64,000 nt of DNA, taken from the NCBI GenBank assembly GCA_047609825.1, contig JBLFXJ010000001.1, positions 29,137 through 93,136 of the forward strand, read 5' to 3'. Below are positions 1-8,936 of this stretch, in pieces. The translations under genes were made by a program, and so were the position numbers. Numbering within the stretch: position 1 is the stretch's first letter; each line of letters opens with the position of its first letter. Under the pieces are notes generated by a model that saw nothing but the letters and a program-made list of their open reading frames with translations, did no database searches and was not told the DNA's origin. This DNA comes from GCA-2862545 sp047609825 (GTDB lineage: Bacteria > Myxococcota_A > UBA796 > GCA-2862545).

Positions 1-143
1 CGGTGGAGCACGCCAGCGGGCGCTGAGCGGTCGGCTGGGAATCCCCAGATGCCGGGGCCACACAGCCGCATGGCGCCGAAGCCGAGCCGGTGCACGCGGA
101 GGTCCCCGCCGATGTCGAAGATTCCGCTGTTCTCGAGTCCCAT
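1..143 (-). CDS. Aldo/keto reductase, N-terminal fragment (runs off the window)
   Basis: Only the first 47 codons lie in the window; the gene continues past base 1. The minus-strand ATG at 143 is preceded by a GGGGAG-type ribosome-binding site. The visible residues include the strand that opens the aldo/keto reductase barrel, FDIGGDLRVHRLGFGAMRL, followed by CGPGIWGFPADR. This pattern is typical of NADPH-dependent aldo/keto reductases of the YajO/Tas/PdxI-like group. Family members are cytosolic oxidoreductases acting on aldehydes and ketones; the substrate cannot be inferred. The catalytic Tyr, Lys and His lie outside the window. The same-strand gene at 207-1700 is upstream, about 60 bases away. 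Confidence 0.75.
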   Translation of the reverse strand, partial: MGLENSGIFDIGGDLRVHRLGFGAMRLCGPGIWGFPADRSAPAGVLH

Positions 144-206
144 GACCGCTCCCCGCGCAGAGGGTCCTCGTACCTGCTGCCCGGAATCCCGGCCCGTCAC
201 CGTGCG

Positions 207-1700
207 TCAGGCGGTCTCGGCATCGAGCACCGCGACGGTGCGGTCGAACAAGGAGTCGGCCGCCTCGGGGGTGGGCCCGATGCACACCATGCCGAGCTTG
301 CCGAACTCGGACAGTGCGCCGATCAAGTGGAACACGGTGCCTTCCTGACGAGGCCCGTGGAAGTGCAAGCGGTTGCACACGGTGAGGTCGATCAGGTCGT
401 GCGGCGTGAGGCCGGCGTAGGCGGGGGAGCACAGGTTGTCGGTGGCCCGGTAGTACCGGGACTGGCCGCCGGGTGTGTGGAACAACCCAGTGGCCGGGTC
501 AACTTCGCCATCCGTGAGGTACTGGAGCATCAGGAACGGATGGGTGGTGCCGCCCTTTCGGAGGTTGATCTCGATGGCGGAGTGTTGCCACCCGCCCGGC
601 GTGCGCACGCTGACAAAGTCGGCTGCGAACCGCCCGATCACGCCGTGGCTCGCCACGGTCTCGGCCAGGCGCTGCCCGGCGACCTGGATCTCCCGCCGGT
701 ACCGCGGGTCGGCGGGGAATCGACAGCCGAGGAAGATCTGGCCGGACGGGCCTCCGAGGATCTGGTCGTGGGTGGAGATCACCTCGGCCCGACCGTTTGG
801 CCACACCCGGCACTGCACCGACGGGGAGGCCTTGTCGGCGCCGTCCACCCACGCCTCCACGATGCCGCCCATCTCGGCATACTTTTGCTCGTATGCGGCG
901 TAACTCTCGCCCTTGGCCTCGAAGGACAGACGCTTCGGCAGCTCGCGAGCGACCCAGGCCTTCAGCCCGGTGCTGGGTGCGTCGTCGAACCGGAATGTGG
1001 CGTTGCCCTCGCCCGAGAATCCGTCGTTCAGCTTCACCACCGCCTTGCGCAGGGTGGGGTCCGCGGTCTTCAGCCGCACCAGCGAGGCCCGGGCGTCGGC
1101 CAGGTCGCGCAGGCCCTCGTCGCCGGGCGATAGCGCGAGGCCGGCCTCCTTGAACAGGCGGCGGGAGCCGGTCTTGGTGCCCAGGTGGGCGAGGGCCGGG
1201 TCGGGGGCGTACAGCGGGATGCCCAGGGCCACCGCCAGGTCCTGCTCGAGCCCGCAGCTGTTGAAGCTGGTGAGGTGGGCTGAACGGGGGTCACGGATGA
1301 CGGAACGGATGCGCTGGAGCAGGCGGGGGCGGGCGAGCAGCTTGGCGCTGAGCGGTCGCAGCGACCCGTCGTGGGCGCTGAACAGGTGCAGCCGCTCGCG
1401 GGCGTGGGAGGTGGGGATGCCGGCGAGCAGGTGCAGGAAGTAGTCGATGGTCGCCGGCGCGATGGGCCGGCTGGTGACGTACACCACGTGGGTGCGCGGG
1501 TAGCGCAGCAGCAGCAACAGGCAGAGCAGCCGCTCCTCGTAGTGCTCGACGCCCTCGACCTTCGCCAGCTCACGCGGGTCGAGGGACAGGCTCGGCACCA
1601 CCACGACCGTGCGCGGCTCCAGCGGGTTGGCCATGATCCGGTCGAACTGAGAGGCCAGGGTCTGCTGCAGGGCCTCGAAGCGCGGGCGGGTATCGGACAT
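207..1700 (-). CDS. PGM1-like ATP-grasp ligase
   Basis: A 497-residue protein resembling the peptide ligase PGM1 of pheganomycin synthesis: a pre-ATP-grasp domain (about residues 1-160), an ATP-grasp core and a PGM1-type C-terminal domain. Visible motifs are KTGSRRLFKEAG (about 171-182), KLNDGFSGEGNA (about 222-233, the glycine-rich ATP loop) and EINLRKGGTTHPF (about 376-388, the metal- and phosphate-binding segment near the end of the ATP-grasp fold). ATP-grasp enzymes of this type activate a carboxylate as acyl-phosphate and join it to an amine. The ATG at 1700 opens the domain directly. No precursor peptide or further natural-product gene is adjacent; the upstream neighbour is the KOW-like protein. 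The family assignment is fairly sure, the substrate unknown. It could equally be a stand-alone house-keeping ligase, since homologues occur without biosynthetic neighbours. Confidence 0.8.
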   Translation of the reverse strand: MSDTRPRFEALQQTLASQFDRIMANPLEPRTVVVVPSLSLDPRELAKVEGVEHYEERLLCLLLLLRYPRTHVVYVTSRPIAPATIDYFLHLLAGIPTSHARERLHLFSAHDGSLRPLSAKLLARPRLLQRIRSVIRDPRSAHLTSFNSCGLEQDLAVALGIPLYAPDPALAHLGTKTGSRRLFKEAGLALSPGDEGLRDLADARASLVRLKTADPTLRKAVVKLNDGFSGEGNATFRFDDAPSTGLKAWVARELPKRLSFEAKGESYAAYEQKYAEMGGIVEAWVDGADKASPSVQCRVWPNGRAEVISTHDQILGGPSGQIFLGCRFPADPRYRREIQVAGQRLAETVASHGVIGRFAADFVSVRTPGGWQHSAIEINLRKGGTTHPFLMLQYLTDGEVDPATGLFHTPGGQSRYYRATDNLCSPAYAGLTPHDLIDLTVCNRLHFHGPRQEGTVFHLIGALSEFGKLGMVCIGPTPEAADSLFDRTVAVLDAETA

Positions 1701-1747
1701 GCTCGCCTCCAGAGCTGTTCGTCAGCTTTGCAAGAGGCGATCCACCC

Positions 1748-2341
1748 TCAGAACAGGTCGTCGTCGTCATCCACCGGGGCGTAGTCGAACGGTGGGGGCT
1801 CATCCCGCTGTGGCGGTTCGCCCACTGGGCCCGACCACGGCACGGGTGGGGGCGGCTCATCGTCTTCATCCGCCGCGATGAATCCGTAGTCGTCGGCGGG
1901 GGAGGCAGCGGGCTGCGTTGGCAGGGCCCGGGGTGATGGCGGTGGCGAAGGTGCCGCCATCTCGCCGTCGTCCAGCACCCGCACCGCGCGGGCGTCGAGC
2001 CACACCGGCTCCTCGCTCTCGTCGTCGTTGATGCCCAGGCGTAGGCCCCCGTTGCGGCCCTTGCCGACCCAGAACACGCGGCCAACGCCCTCGGCGTCGC
2101 CCTGCTGGTAGGCCACCCGGTCGCCCTTGCTCACCTCGGGCGGCGGTGGGGGTCCGGCGTCTTCGGCCTTGGTCAGGGGCTCCACCGAGTCCGACGCTAT
2201 CCAGTAGGTCTGGCCGTCATCGCCCTCGATGCCGAGGCGGGTGCCCTCGCCCCACTTGTTCGGCCCCTCCCAGAACACGGTGCCAGCGACGCCCTTGCCC
2301 TTGCGGCCCTTCACGATGCGGATGCGTGTGCCCTTGTCCAC
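1748..2341 (-). CDS. Protein with duplicated KOW/SH3-like module
   Basis: A 197-residue protein read from the GTG at 2341, chosen because GAGGGAGGG lies just upstream and because the open frame further upstream (to 2425) looks like non-coding sequence. Two related modules are visible. Residues about 2-55 contain GTRIRIVKGRKGKGVAGTVFW and TRLGIEGDDGQTYWI; residues about 70-125 contain GDRVAYQQGDAEGVGRVFWVG and LRLGINDDESEEPVWL. Both have the beta-strand, Gly and Trp pattern of KOW or SH3-like barrels. The C-terminal third is Pro/Asp-rich and ends in a DDDDD stretch. No catalytic residues are seen. It may bind nucleic acid or protein, but this is inference. It is divergently transcribed from the secreted protein at 2555. 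Confidence 0.7.
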   Translation of the reverse strand: MDKGTRIRIVKGRKGKGVAGTVFWEGPNKWGEGTRLGIEGDDGQTYWIASDSVEPLTKAEDAGPPPPPEVSKGDRVAYQQGDAEGVGRVFWVGKGRNGGLRLGINDDESEEPVWLDARAVRVLDDGEMAAPSPPPSPRALPTQPAASPADDYGFIAADEDDEPPPPVPWSGPVGEPPQRDEPPPFDYAPVDDDDDLF

Positions 2342-2554
2342 CGGACCCTCCCTCGGCGGCCTCTGGTAACCACGGGCGCGGTGCGCGCACCACGGGGCAG
2401 GAACCCCACCACGCCGGGTGATCACGCACGCCCGCTGCGATGGCTCCCGGGTCCACGACTGGATCGTGGGCCGACATTCGAGCGAAATGGTGATTACCGC
2501 GCTGACGCGATATCTCGTGACAACTTCTGGTCACGCACTCACTGAGGAGATCCT

Positions 2555-3445
2555 ATGCGCACTGCCCTGTCTCTTGCCTCCCTGATGCTCGCTGCACCCG
2601 CCTTCGCCGCCGACATCGCCACCGACGGCTCCTGTCCCGGTCCGGTGATGTTGGACATCACGGGCCTCACGCCCGGCGGCAACGTCCGCATCCTCATGAC
2701 CAGCCTCGGCGAGGGGGCCGACGTGATCGGCCGCGGCGCGTGCACCGGCACCGTTACCGGCCTGTCCGGCTTCCGTCCCGGCCCCGCGTTCGTGGCCGAC
2801 GGCGCCGGCGAGCTGCACTTCACCTTCGACGCGCCCGATGGCGCGTGCGACAAGCACATCCAGTTCATCGATGCCGGTTCCTGCGCCCTCACCCCCGTGG
2901 TCGACATGTCCGCCCTCGGCGGCCCGGTCGACCCGCCCGATGGCTGTCTCGGTGGCGCCGTCCTGCTGGACACGAGCCCCGGCGGCGACATGGTCGTCTG
3001 CGATGACCCGGGTGACGCTACCTGCGAGGAAGACTTCGGCGCCCTGTGTCCGGTCGACTGGCACCTGTGCTCGATGGATGAGTTCAACAGCCGCAACGAC
3101 GGCTGGGGCTTCCCGACCCCCGGTCCCACCACGCTCGGCACCATCCACTGCCGCGGCGCGGGCGGCGGCAGCGGCGCCGGCCACTTCACCATCTCCACCC
3201 CCACGCTGGGTGATGACCAGGCCTTCAACTGCTGGTACGGCAGCTCCCGCGCCACCTGCGAGACGGTCTACGGCTGCAACGAGACCACCTCGGCGGCTCT
3301 GTGTTGTGCGCCCAGCCCGCTGTGCGGCAACGGCGTGGTGGATGCCCCCGAGGAGCAGTGCGACGACGCGAACGGCGACGACACCGACGACTGCCTCAGC
3401 AACTGCTGGTGGAAGAACCCGGCCGATCACGGCTTCGGCTGCTGA
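2555..3445 (+). CDS. Secreted protein: four-Cys N-domain plus DUF4215-like Cys-rich tail
   Basis: A 296-residue exported protein with a clear signal peptide (MRTALSLASLMLAAPAFAAD, cleavage after AFA) and a GAGGAG site 5' of the ATG. Residues about 20-120 form a domain with conserved CPGPVMLDITG, a GACTG motif, GLSG and a final DGAC...DAGSC pair. The same domain occurs in the products at 35630-36649 and 40961-41725. The middle region is Cys-rich without a recognised fold (CPVDWHLCSMDEFN resembles segments of myxobacterial surface proteins). The C-terminus CGNGVVDAPEEQCDDANGD followed by DCLSNC is the Cys-rich repeat of DUF4215/myxococcus-type proteins. Probably extracellular or surface-bound and disulfide-stabilised. 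No enzymatic motif is seen. A strong hairpin at 3465-3492 follows. Confidence 0.8.
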   Translation: MRTALSLASLMLAAPAFAADIATDGSCPGPVMLDITGLTPGGNVRILMTSLGEGADVIGRGACTGTVTGLSGFRPGPAFVADGAGELHFTFDAPDGACDKHIQFIDAGSCALTPVVDMSALGGPVDPPDGCLGGAVLLDTSPGGDMVVCDDPGDATCEEDFGALCPVDWHLCSMDEFNSRNDGWGFPTPGPTTLGTIHCRGAGGGSGAGHFTISTPTLGDDQAFNCWYGSSRATCETVYGCNETTSAALCCAPSPLCGNGVVDAPEEQCDDANGDDTDDCLSNCWWKNPADHGFGC

Positions 3446-3464
3446 TCGTCCCCGATGCTCCGCA

Positions 3465-3492
3465 CGCCCGCCCATGCCTGCATGGGCGGGCG
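3465..3492 (+). terminator. Strong hairpin after secreted protein gene
   Basis: The arms cgcccgcccatgc and gcatgggcgggcg are perfectly complementary (13 base pairs) around a two-base loop. The hairpin lies 20 bases after the stop codon of the preceding gene. There is no T-tract, so it may be a processing or stability element, or a terminator of the T-poor kind common in GC-rich genomes. Confidence 0.5.
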
Positions 3493-3553
3493 CTGCCCGT
3501 CTTGGGGTGAGGGCGGCACAAGCCTGCTACAGTTGAGGGCACGTGGAGGCTTC

Positions 3554-4492
<939 letters not shown>

Positions 4493-4540
4493 TGGACCTC
4501 GGCCGATCCGGGCACTACACCTGGCCCCGGAGGTCCCCAC

Positions 4541-5374
4541 ATGGACGAGTTCGCCCCGGCTACCACCACACCGGCTGTCCCTGCGGCGGGCTTCACCCGA
4601 GAGCCCGTCGCTGGCGGTGAGCTGCCCGACCCGTTTCAGCTGCTCGACGAGACGCTGAAAGAGTTCATGGCGAACCTCGGCCCGTATGTGTTGGCCGGAC
4701 TCGGGCAGATGGTGTTCGTGTTCCCCGTCGTGTTCATCGCGATCATCGGCCTGTATGCGCTGATGTTCGGCGGCGTGTTTGGCGGCATGGCGGTTGTGGG
4801 CCTGGTGGCCGCAGTGCTGCCGGAAGACCTCGCGGGACTGGTCGTGGGCCTCGGGTCGCTCGCCCTGCCCATCGGGCTGTTCGGCATCACCTTCCTGGTG
4901 ATCGGTGGCATGTCGGTGGTGCTCATGCCTACCGCCGCCAGTCTGGCCCGCGCCGTGGCGCGGCATCAGCGCGGAGAGGACGATGTGCTCGGCTTCACCA
5001 GCGCCTTCGACTCCGCCACCCAGGACGTGGGGAGCGTGATCACGGCCGGCGCGGTGGTGGTGATGCTGTCGATCATGGGTGCGATGATGTGCTACTTCCC
5101 GGCGTTTGCCGTTCTGCTGTTCCTCGGCTTCGCGATGAACATGGTCGCACTGCACCGGGAGGGCGGCGTGGCCGCGATCACCACGGTGTTCGCACACGCC
5201 CGCCAACACCTGCCGTGGCACGGCAAGTTCACCCTGCTGTACCTGGTGCTGATGCTCGTCGCGGGCAACGTGCCGATCATCGGGCCCATGTTCGCCGTGG
5301 CGCTCCATGTGCGGGCCTACCGTCGCCTGTTCGGCGATGGCGACACGGCCGTGCTCCACGTGCATCCGGCGTGA
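4541..5374 (+). CDS. Integral membrane protein of unknown function
   Basis: A 277-residue protein with a short Pro/Ala-rich cytoplasmic N-terminus and about five to six hydrophobic helices (near residues 45-70, 75-95, 105-130, 165-185, 188-205 and 228-250). It resembles the DUF975/glycerophosphodiester-phosphodiesterase membrane-domain type of polytopic proteins in having an amphipathic lead-in helix (DPFQLLDETLKEFMANLGPYV). No catalytic motif is visible. The stop codon overlaps the GTG of the next gene (GTGA), so the two are probably translated together. Location in the inner membrane is likely; no function is assigned. Confidence 0.75.
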   Translation: MDEFAPATTTPAVPAAGFTREPVAGGELPDPFQLLDETLKEFMANLGPYVLAGLGQMVFVFPVVFIAIIGLYALMFGGVFGGMAVVGLVAAVLPEDLAGLVVGLGSLALPIGLFGITFLVIGGMSVVLMPTAASLARAVARHQRGEDDVLGFTSAFDSATQDVGSVITAGAVVVMLSIMGAMMCYFPAFAVLLFLGFAMNMVALHREGGVAAITTVFAHARQHLPWHGKFTLLYLVLMLVAGNVPIIGPMFAVALHVRAYRRLFGDGDTAVLHVHPA

Positions 5375-5778
5375 ACCTGTTCGATGCGCCGGAGACGGAC
5401 GGCCGGATGGGTTTCGACCTGCACCTGCTCGTGGTCTCGGCGATGCTCGGGGCCTGGGCGCTGGCGTTCGGCCTGCTCGCCCTGACCACCGGCGGCGGCG
5501 GGCTGCTGATCGGCGCGCTGCAGCCGCCCATGGGCGGTCCCGATGAGCCGTCGCCCACCGCGGTGATGTTCATGGGGCTGTTCGAGGGGGGGCTGTTCAC
5601 CGCGTTCGCGCTGCCCGCGGCGCTCGCAGCGTTCGGCGTGCTCGCGCGGCGCCCCTGGGGTCTGTGGCTCGCGCTCGTGTGCTGCGCGCTGTGGGCGGGG
5701 AGCTGCTGCTTCCCATTCGCCATCTATGCATTCTGGGCCCTGTTGCGGCCGGACGGGCGGGCCAGGTTCGGATACTGA
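5371..5778 (+). CDS. Small integral membrane protein
   Basis: A 135-residue protein read from the GTG at 5371, which overlaps the upstream stop codon by four bases (GTGA). A start at the later ATG (5407) is possible but would lose the coupling. Four hydrophobic segments can be seen: near residues 16-38 (LHLLVVSAMLGAWALAFGLL), 60-90, 95-110 and 105-125. The C-terminus is short and charged (RPDGRARFGY). There are no motifs to name a family. It is probably a partner of the membrane protein encoded just upstream. Confidence 0.7.
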   Translation: MNLFDAPETDGRMGFDLHLLVVSAMLGAWALAFGLLALTTGGGGLLIGALQPPMGGPDEPSPTAVMFMGLFEGGLFTAFALPAALAAFGVLARRPWGLWLALVCCALWAGSCCFPFAIYAFWALLRPDGRARFGY

Positions 5779-5800
5779 CGGGGTGCCTCCAGGAGGACCC

Positions 5801-6781
5801 ATGCCCAGTGCCCTGCCTCAGATGGCGATGTTGCTCGTGCTCTTCGCAGCGCTGCGGTGGATGCCCGGATGGGCGTTCGTGGTCTTGGGCGTCCTACCGC
5901 TGCTCGCCTACGGCGTGTGGGCGAATCGCACCCGGGCGCACTCTCTGAACGGGGCGTTCGTGGTGGTCACCGGAGCCTCGTCCGGTCTGGGTCGGGCGCT
6001 GGCCCACGAGGCCGCCCGGCGCGGCGCGTCGAAGGTGGCATTACTCGCCCGTCGTGCCGAGCGGCTCGATCAGGTGGCGGCCGAGATCGCCGGGTTTGCG
6101 CCCACCTGCACCCCCATCGTGGTGCCGTGCGACCTGTCGGATGCCGAGAGCACCGCGGCCGCGGCTGCGGCGCTGGAGCGGCACCATGGCTCGCCCGACA
6201 TCGTGGTGAACAACGCCGGGGCCGGCGCGTGGGAGCACATCGAGGAGACCGGGCCCGATTCCGCCCGGCAGATGATGGAGGTGCCCACCCTGGCCGCCAT
6301 CCGGCTCACCCATGCGCTGGTGCCGGCGATGGCCGAGCGGGGCTCGGGGCATGTGCTCACGGTCACCAGCGCCGCCTCGATGTCGGCGCTGCGGGGAGCC
6401 GTCGTGTACGGCACTGCCCGCTGGGGGATGCGGGGGCTGGCGTGGAACCTGCGGGCCGACCTCGCCGAGCAGGGCGTGGGGGTCACGCTGCTCAACGCGG
6501 CGGAGATCACCGACACCGAGTACTTCCACGACGGCGACGGTCGCGCAGGCCAGGCCTCCCACAGCCGGCTGCCGATGCTGTTCCAGCACCCGCTGATGGA
6601 GTCGGTCAGCTACTCCTCGGCGCAGACCGCGTCGGCGGCGTGGAATGCGGTGGAGGCCGGCACCTTCGAGGCGCTGGTGCCCGGGTTCGTGCTGATGCCG
6701 TTCGACCTCCTCAACCGTCTGTTCCCCGACGTGGTGGTGGCGTTGCTGGCGCTGGGCCCGAACGGCCGCCGCGGCTTCTGA
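5801..6781 (+). CDS. Membrane-anchored short-chain dehydrogenase with YxxxR active site
   Basis: A 326-residue protein starting at the ATG at 5801, behind a strong AGGAGG. A hydrophobic N-terminal segment (about residues 8-40, LLVLFAALRWMPGW and FVVLGVLPLLAYGVW) precedes a Rossmann domain. The cofactor loop is TGASSGLG (about 57-64), the NNAG motif is present, and Ser190 sits 13 residues before Tyr203 as expected. The catalytic lysine is replaced: the motif reads Y203-G-T-A-R207 instead of YxxxK. The N-terminal anchor and overall layout resemble DHRS7/HSD-like SDRs that act on steroids or lipids at membranes. Arg can partly replace Lys in position but not normally in proton relay, so activity is uncertain. 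Confidence 0.85.
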   Translation: MPSALPQMAMLLVLFAALRWMPGWAFVVLGVLPLLAYGVWANRTRAHSLNGAFVVVTGASSGLGRALAHEAARRGASKVALLARRAERLDQVAAEIAGFAPTCTPIVVPCDLSDAESTAAAAAALERHHGSPDIVVNNAGAGAWEHIEETGPDSARQMMEVPTLAAIRLTHALVPAMAERGSGHVLTVTSAASMSALRGAVVYGTARWGMRGLAWNLRADLAEQGVGVTLLNAAEITDTEYFHDGDGRAGQASHSRLPMLFQHPLMESVSYSSAQTASAAWNAVEAGTFEALVPGFVLMPFDLLNRLFPDVVVALLALGPNGRRGF

Positions 6782-6855
6782 TCCCCATCGGGCGGCCCGC
6801 CTCCCAGGCTTGCGCCAGCGCGCCTGCCGCGTGACTCCGCCGCCGGAGGGTCACT

Positions 6856-8505
6856 GTGGTCACCATTACCGAGCTGACGAAGGAGTTCGGCGGGCGAACG
6901 CTGTTCCGCGACGTGTCGCTCCAGCTGCACGCGGGGCATCGCTATGGCGTCATCGGCGCCAACGGCAGCGGCAAGTCCACCTTCCTCCGCATACTCACCG
7001 GTGAGGAGAGGGAGTCCGGCGGGAACGTGGTCATCCCGAAGTCCACCCGGGTGGGGGTGCTCGAGCAGGACCACTTCCAGTACGAAGACGTGCCGATCCT
7101 GCATGTGGTGATGATGGGCCACGCCGCGGTGTGGTCGGCCATGACCCGCAAGGAGGCCTTGCTCTCCGGGCCCGAGTCCGACTTCGACGCCGATCTCTAC
7201 AGCAGCTTGGAAGAGACCATCCTCAGGCTGGACGGCTACGCGCTCGAGGCCCGGGCCGCCGAGATCCTGGAGGGCATGGGCATCCCCACGGCCCAGCATG
7301 ATGCCCCGCTGTCGGTGCTCTCCGGTGGCTACAAGCTGCGGGTGCTGCTCGCCCGCACATTGGCCGGCAGCCCGGATCTGCTGCTGCTCGACGAGCCCAC
7401 GAACCACCTCGACATCCTGTCGCTCCGCTGGCTCGAGAGCTTCTTGGCCCGGTACAACGGCTGTGCTGTGGTGGTCTCCCACGACCATCGCTTCCTCGAC
7501 AACATGGCCACCCACATCCTCGACGTGGACTACGAGACGGTCACTCTGTACAAGGGCGACTATTCGGCCTTCGTGGAGTCCAAGGGCGAGCACCGCGACC
7601 GGCAGGAGCGCGAGATCGCACGGCGCGAGAAGGAGATCGCGGAGCACAAGGCGTTCATCGCGCGGTTCAAGGCCAAGGCCACCAAGGCGCGGCAGGCGAA
7701 CTCCCGGCAGAAGCGGATGGAGAAGATCGTCATCCATGAGCTGCCGCAGAGCTCCCGTCGGTACCCGAAGTTCAAGTTCCCGCAGTGTCGGCCCAGCGGT
7801 CGCACCGTGCTCGAGGCGGTGGGGATCTCGAAGAGCTACGGCGACAAGACCGTGCTCGATGGCGTGGATCTGGAGATCCAACGCGGCGACCGGGTGGCGA
7901 TCATCGGACCGAACGGCATCGGCAAGAGCACGCTGCTCAAGGTGCTCCAGGGCCTGGTCGAGGCCGACGATGGTCTGGTGGAGTGGGGGTATGAGACCCA
8001 CCGTGGCTACTTCGCGCAGGACCACCACGACGTGCTCGGCGAGGAGCACACGGTGTCGAGCTGGCTGTGGGAGCAGGTGCCGCAGGACCCGCAGGGCGCG
8101 ATCTATGGGCGGCTGGCCCAGGTGCTGTTCTCGAGGGACGACGCCGACAAGCGCGTGCCGTCGCTGTCGGGGGGCGAGGCGGCGCGGCTGGTGCTGGCCG
8201 GCGTGGCGGCGCGGGAGCCGAACGTGCTGATCCTCGACGAGCCCACGAACCACCTGGATCTGGAGGGCATCCGCGCCCTGGCCACGGCATTGAGCAAGCT
8301 CGAGAGCACGCTGCTCCTGGTGTCGCATGACCGGTGGTTCGTCTCGCGAGTGGCCACGCGGATCATCGAGATCCATCCGGACGGCGTGCGTGACTTCCGG
8401 GGCACCTACGACCAGTACCTGAAGCACTGCGGCACCGACCACCTGGACCGGGCCGAGGTGGTGGCGCGGGCGAAGGAAGCCAAGCGGCAGCGTCGGCGGG
8501 TCTGA
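6856..8505 (+). CDS. ybiT: ABC-F family ATPase (YbiT-like)
   Basis: A 549-residue cytosolic protein with two ABC nucleotide-binding domains in one chain and no membrane segment. NBD1 carries Walker A GANGSGKST (about 35-43), signature LSGGYKLRV and Walker B LLLLDEPTNHLD. A charged helical linker follows (about 245-300, rich in Arg/Lys/Glu, the P-site tRNA interaction motif region). NBD2 carries GPNGIGKST (about 352-360), LSGGEAARL and VLILDEPTNHLD. ABC-F proteins bind the ribosomal E site and relieve stalled translation or give antibiotic resistance. Length and linker fit the YbiT branch best; the symbol is tentative. The start is GTG behind a GGAGGG site. Confidence 0.88.
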   Translation: MVTITELTKEFGGRTLFRDVSLQLHAGHRYGVIGANGSGKSTFLRILTGEERESGGNVVIPKSTRVGVLEQDHFQYEDVPILHVVMMGHAAVWSAMTRKEALLSGPESDFDADLYSSLEETILRLDGYALEARAAEILEGMGIPTAQHDAPLSVLSGGYKLRVLLARTLAGSPDLLLLDEPTNHLDILSLRWLESFLARYNGCAVVVSHDHRFLDNMATHILDVDYETVTLYKGDYSAFVESKGEHRDRQEREIARREKEIAEHKAFIARFKAKATKARQANSRQKRMEKIVIHELPQSSRRYPKFKFPQCRPSGRTVLEAVGISKSYGDKTVLDGVDLEIQRGDRVAIIGPNGIGKSTLLKVLQGLVEADDGLVEWGYETHRGYFAQDHHDVLGEEHTVSSWLWEQVPQDPQGAIYGRLAQVLFSRDDADKRVPSLSGGEAARLVLAGVAAREPNVLILDEPTNHLDLEGIRALATALSKLESTLLLVSHDRWFVSRVATRIIEIHPDGVRDFRGTYDQYLKHCGTDHLDRAEVVARAKEAKRQRRRV

Positions 8506-8936
8506 GGCGGGGCTCGTGCAGGGCTGAGCTCGTGCAGGGCTGAGCTTGAACTGGGCTGGGGATCCGGATGAGCGTGGCTCGGGCTGTGTGCGGGAGAGCC
8601 GGTGCCTGCTGGCGTGGTGCCCCCCCCATCCGCGGCATCGCGGACCTCGGCGCCGGGAACTTCGTCACCCGGCGGCGAGGTCCCCTGCTGGCGGCGTCTG
8701 GGGCCCCCCCACTTGCGCGGCCCCTTCGCCCGTGGAGGGCCGGTCGACTGAAGGGGTTGGGCGAACATTTTTGGGGTGGGTGGTGATTCGGGGCGGCGGT
8801 GGTTGGGCGGTCGCGGTCGTGGGTGCGGGGCGCTGCTGGATGGGCGGTGGTGAGTTCGGATCGGCTGTGGCCGGGTGAACACGGGCACCTGACGGGGTCT
8901 GGACGATAGGTGTTACATCAACTTTCAGCGGTCTGC
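8506..8936. other. Intergenic region, 431 bases, no gene seen
   Basis: This lies between the 3' ends of the ABC-F gene and the kinase gene, which converge. The open frames crossing it lack family features and codon bias. It opens with a 16-base tandem repeat (8512-8543). Near 8890-8937 the sequence becomes less GC-rich (aggtgttacatcaactttcagc), which could include a terminator for the kinase transcript or ABC-F transcript, but no clear stem with T-tract was found. Confidence 0.6.
8512..8543 (+). repeat. Two exact copies of a 16-base unit
   Basis: The unit gctcgtgcagggctga occurs twice in a row, starting seven bases after the stop codon of the ABC-F gene. A degenerate third copy (gcttgaactgggctgg) follows. 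It is probably a replication-slippage product in the 3' untranslated region. Confidence 0.85.

Noticed and set aside
6610..8442. A 610-codon open frame antisense to the ABC-F gene
   Set aside because: It is an antisense shadow created by high third-position GC; the plus strand has complete Walker and signature motifs.
8546..8878. A 110-codon plus-strand frame in the intergenic region
   Set aside because: It has no ribosome-binding site, no domain and a Gly/Arg/Pro composition typical of a random GC-rich frame.
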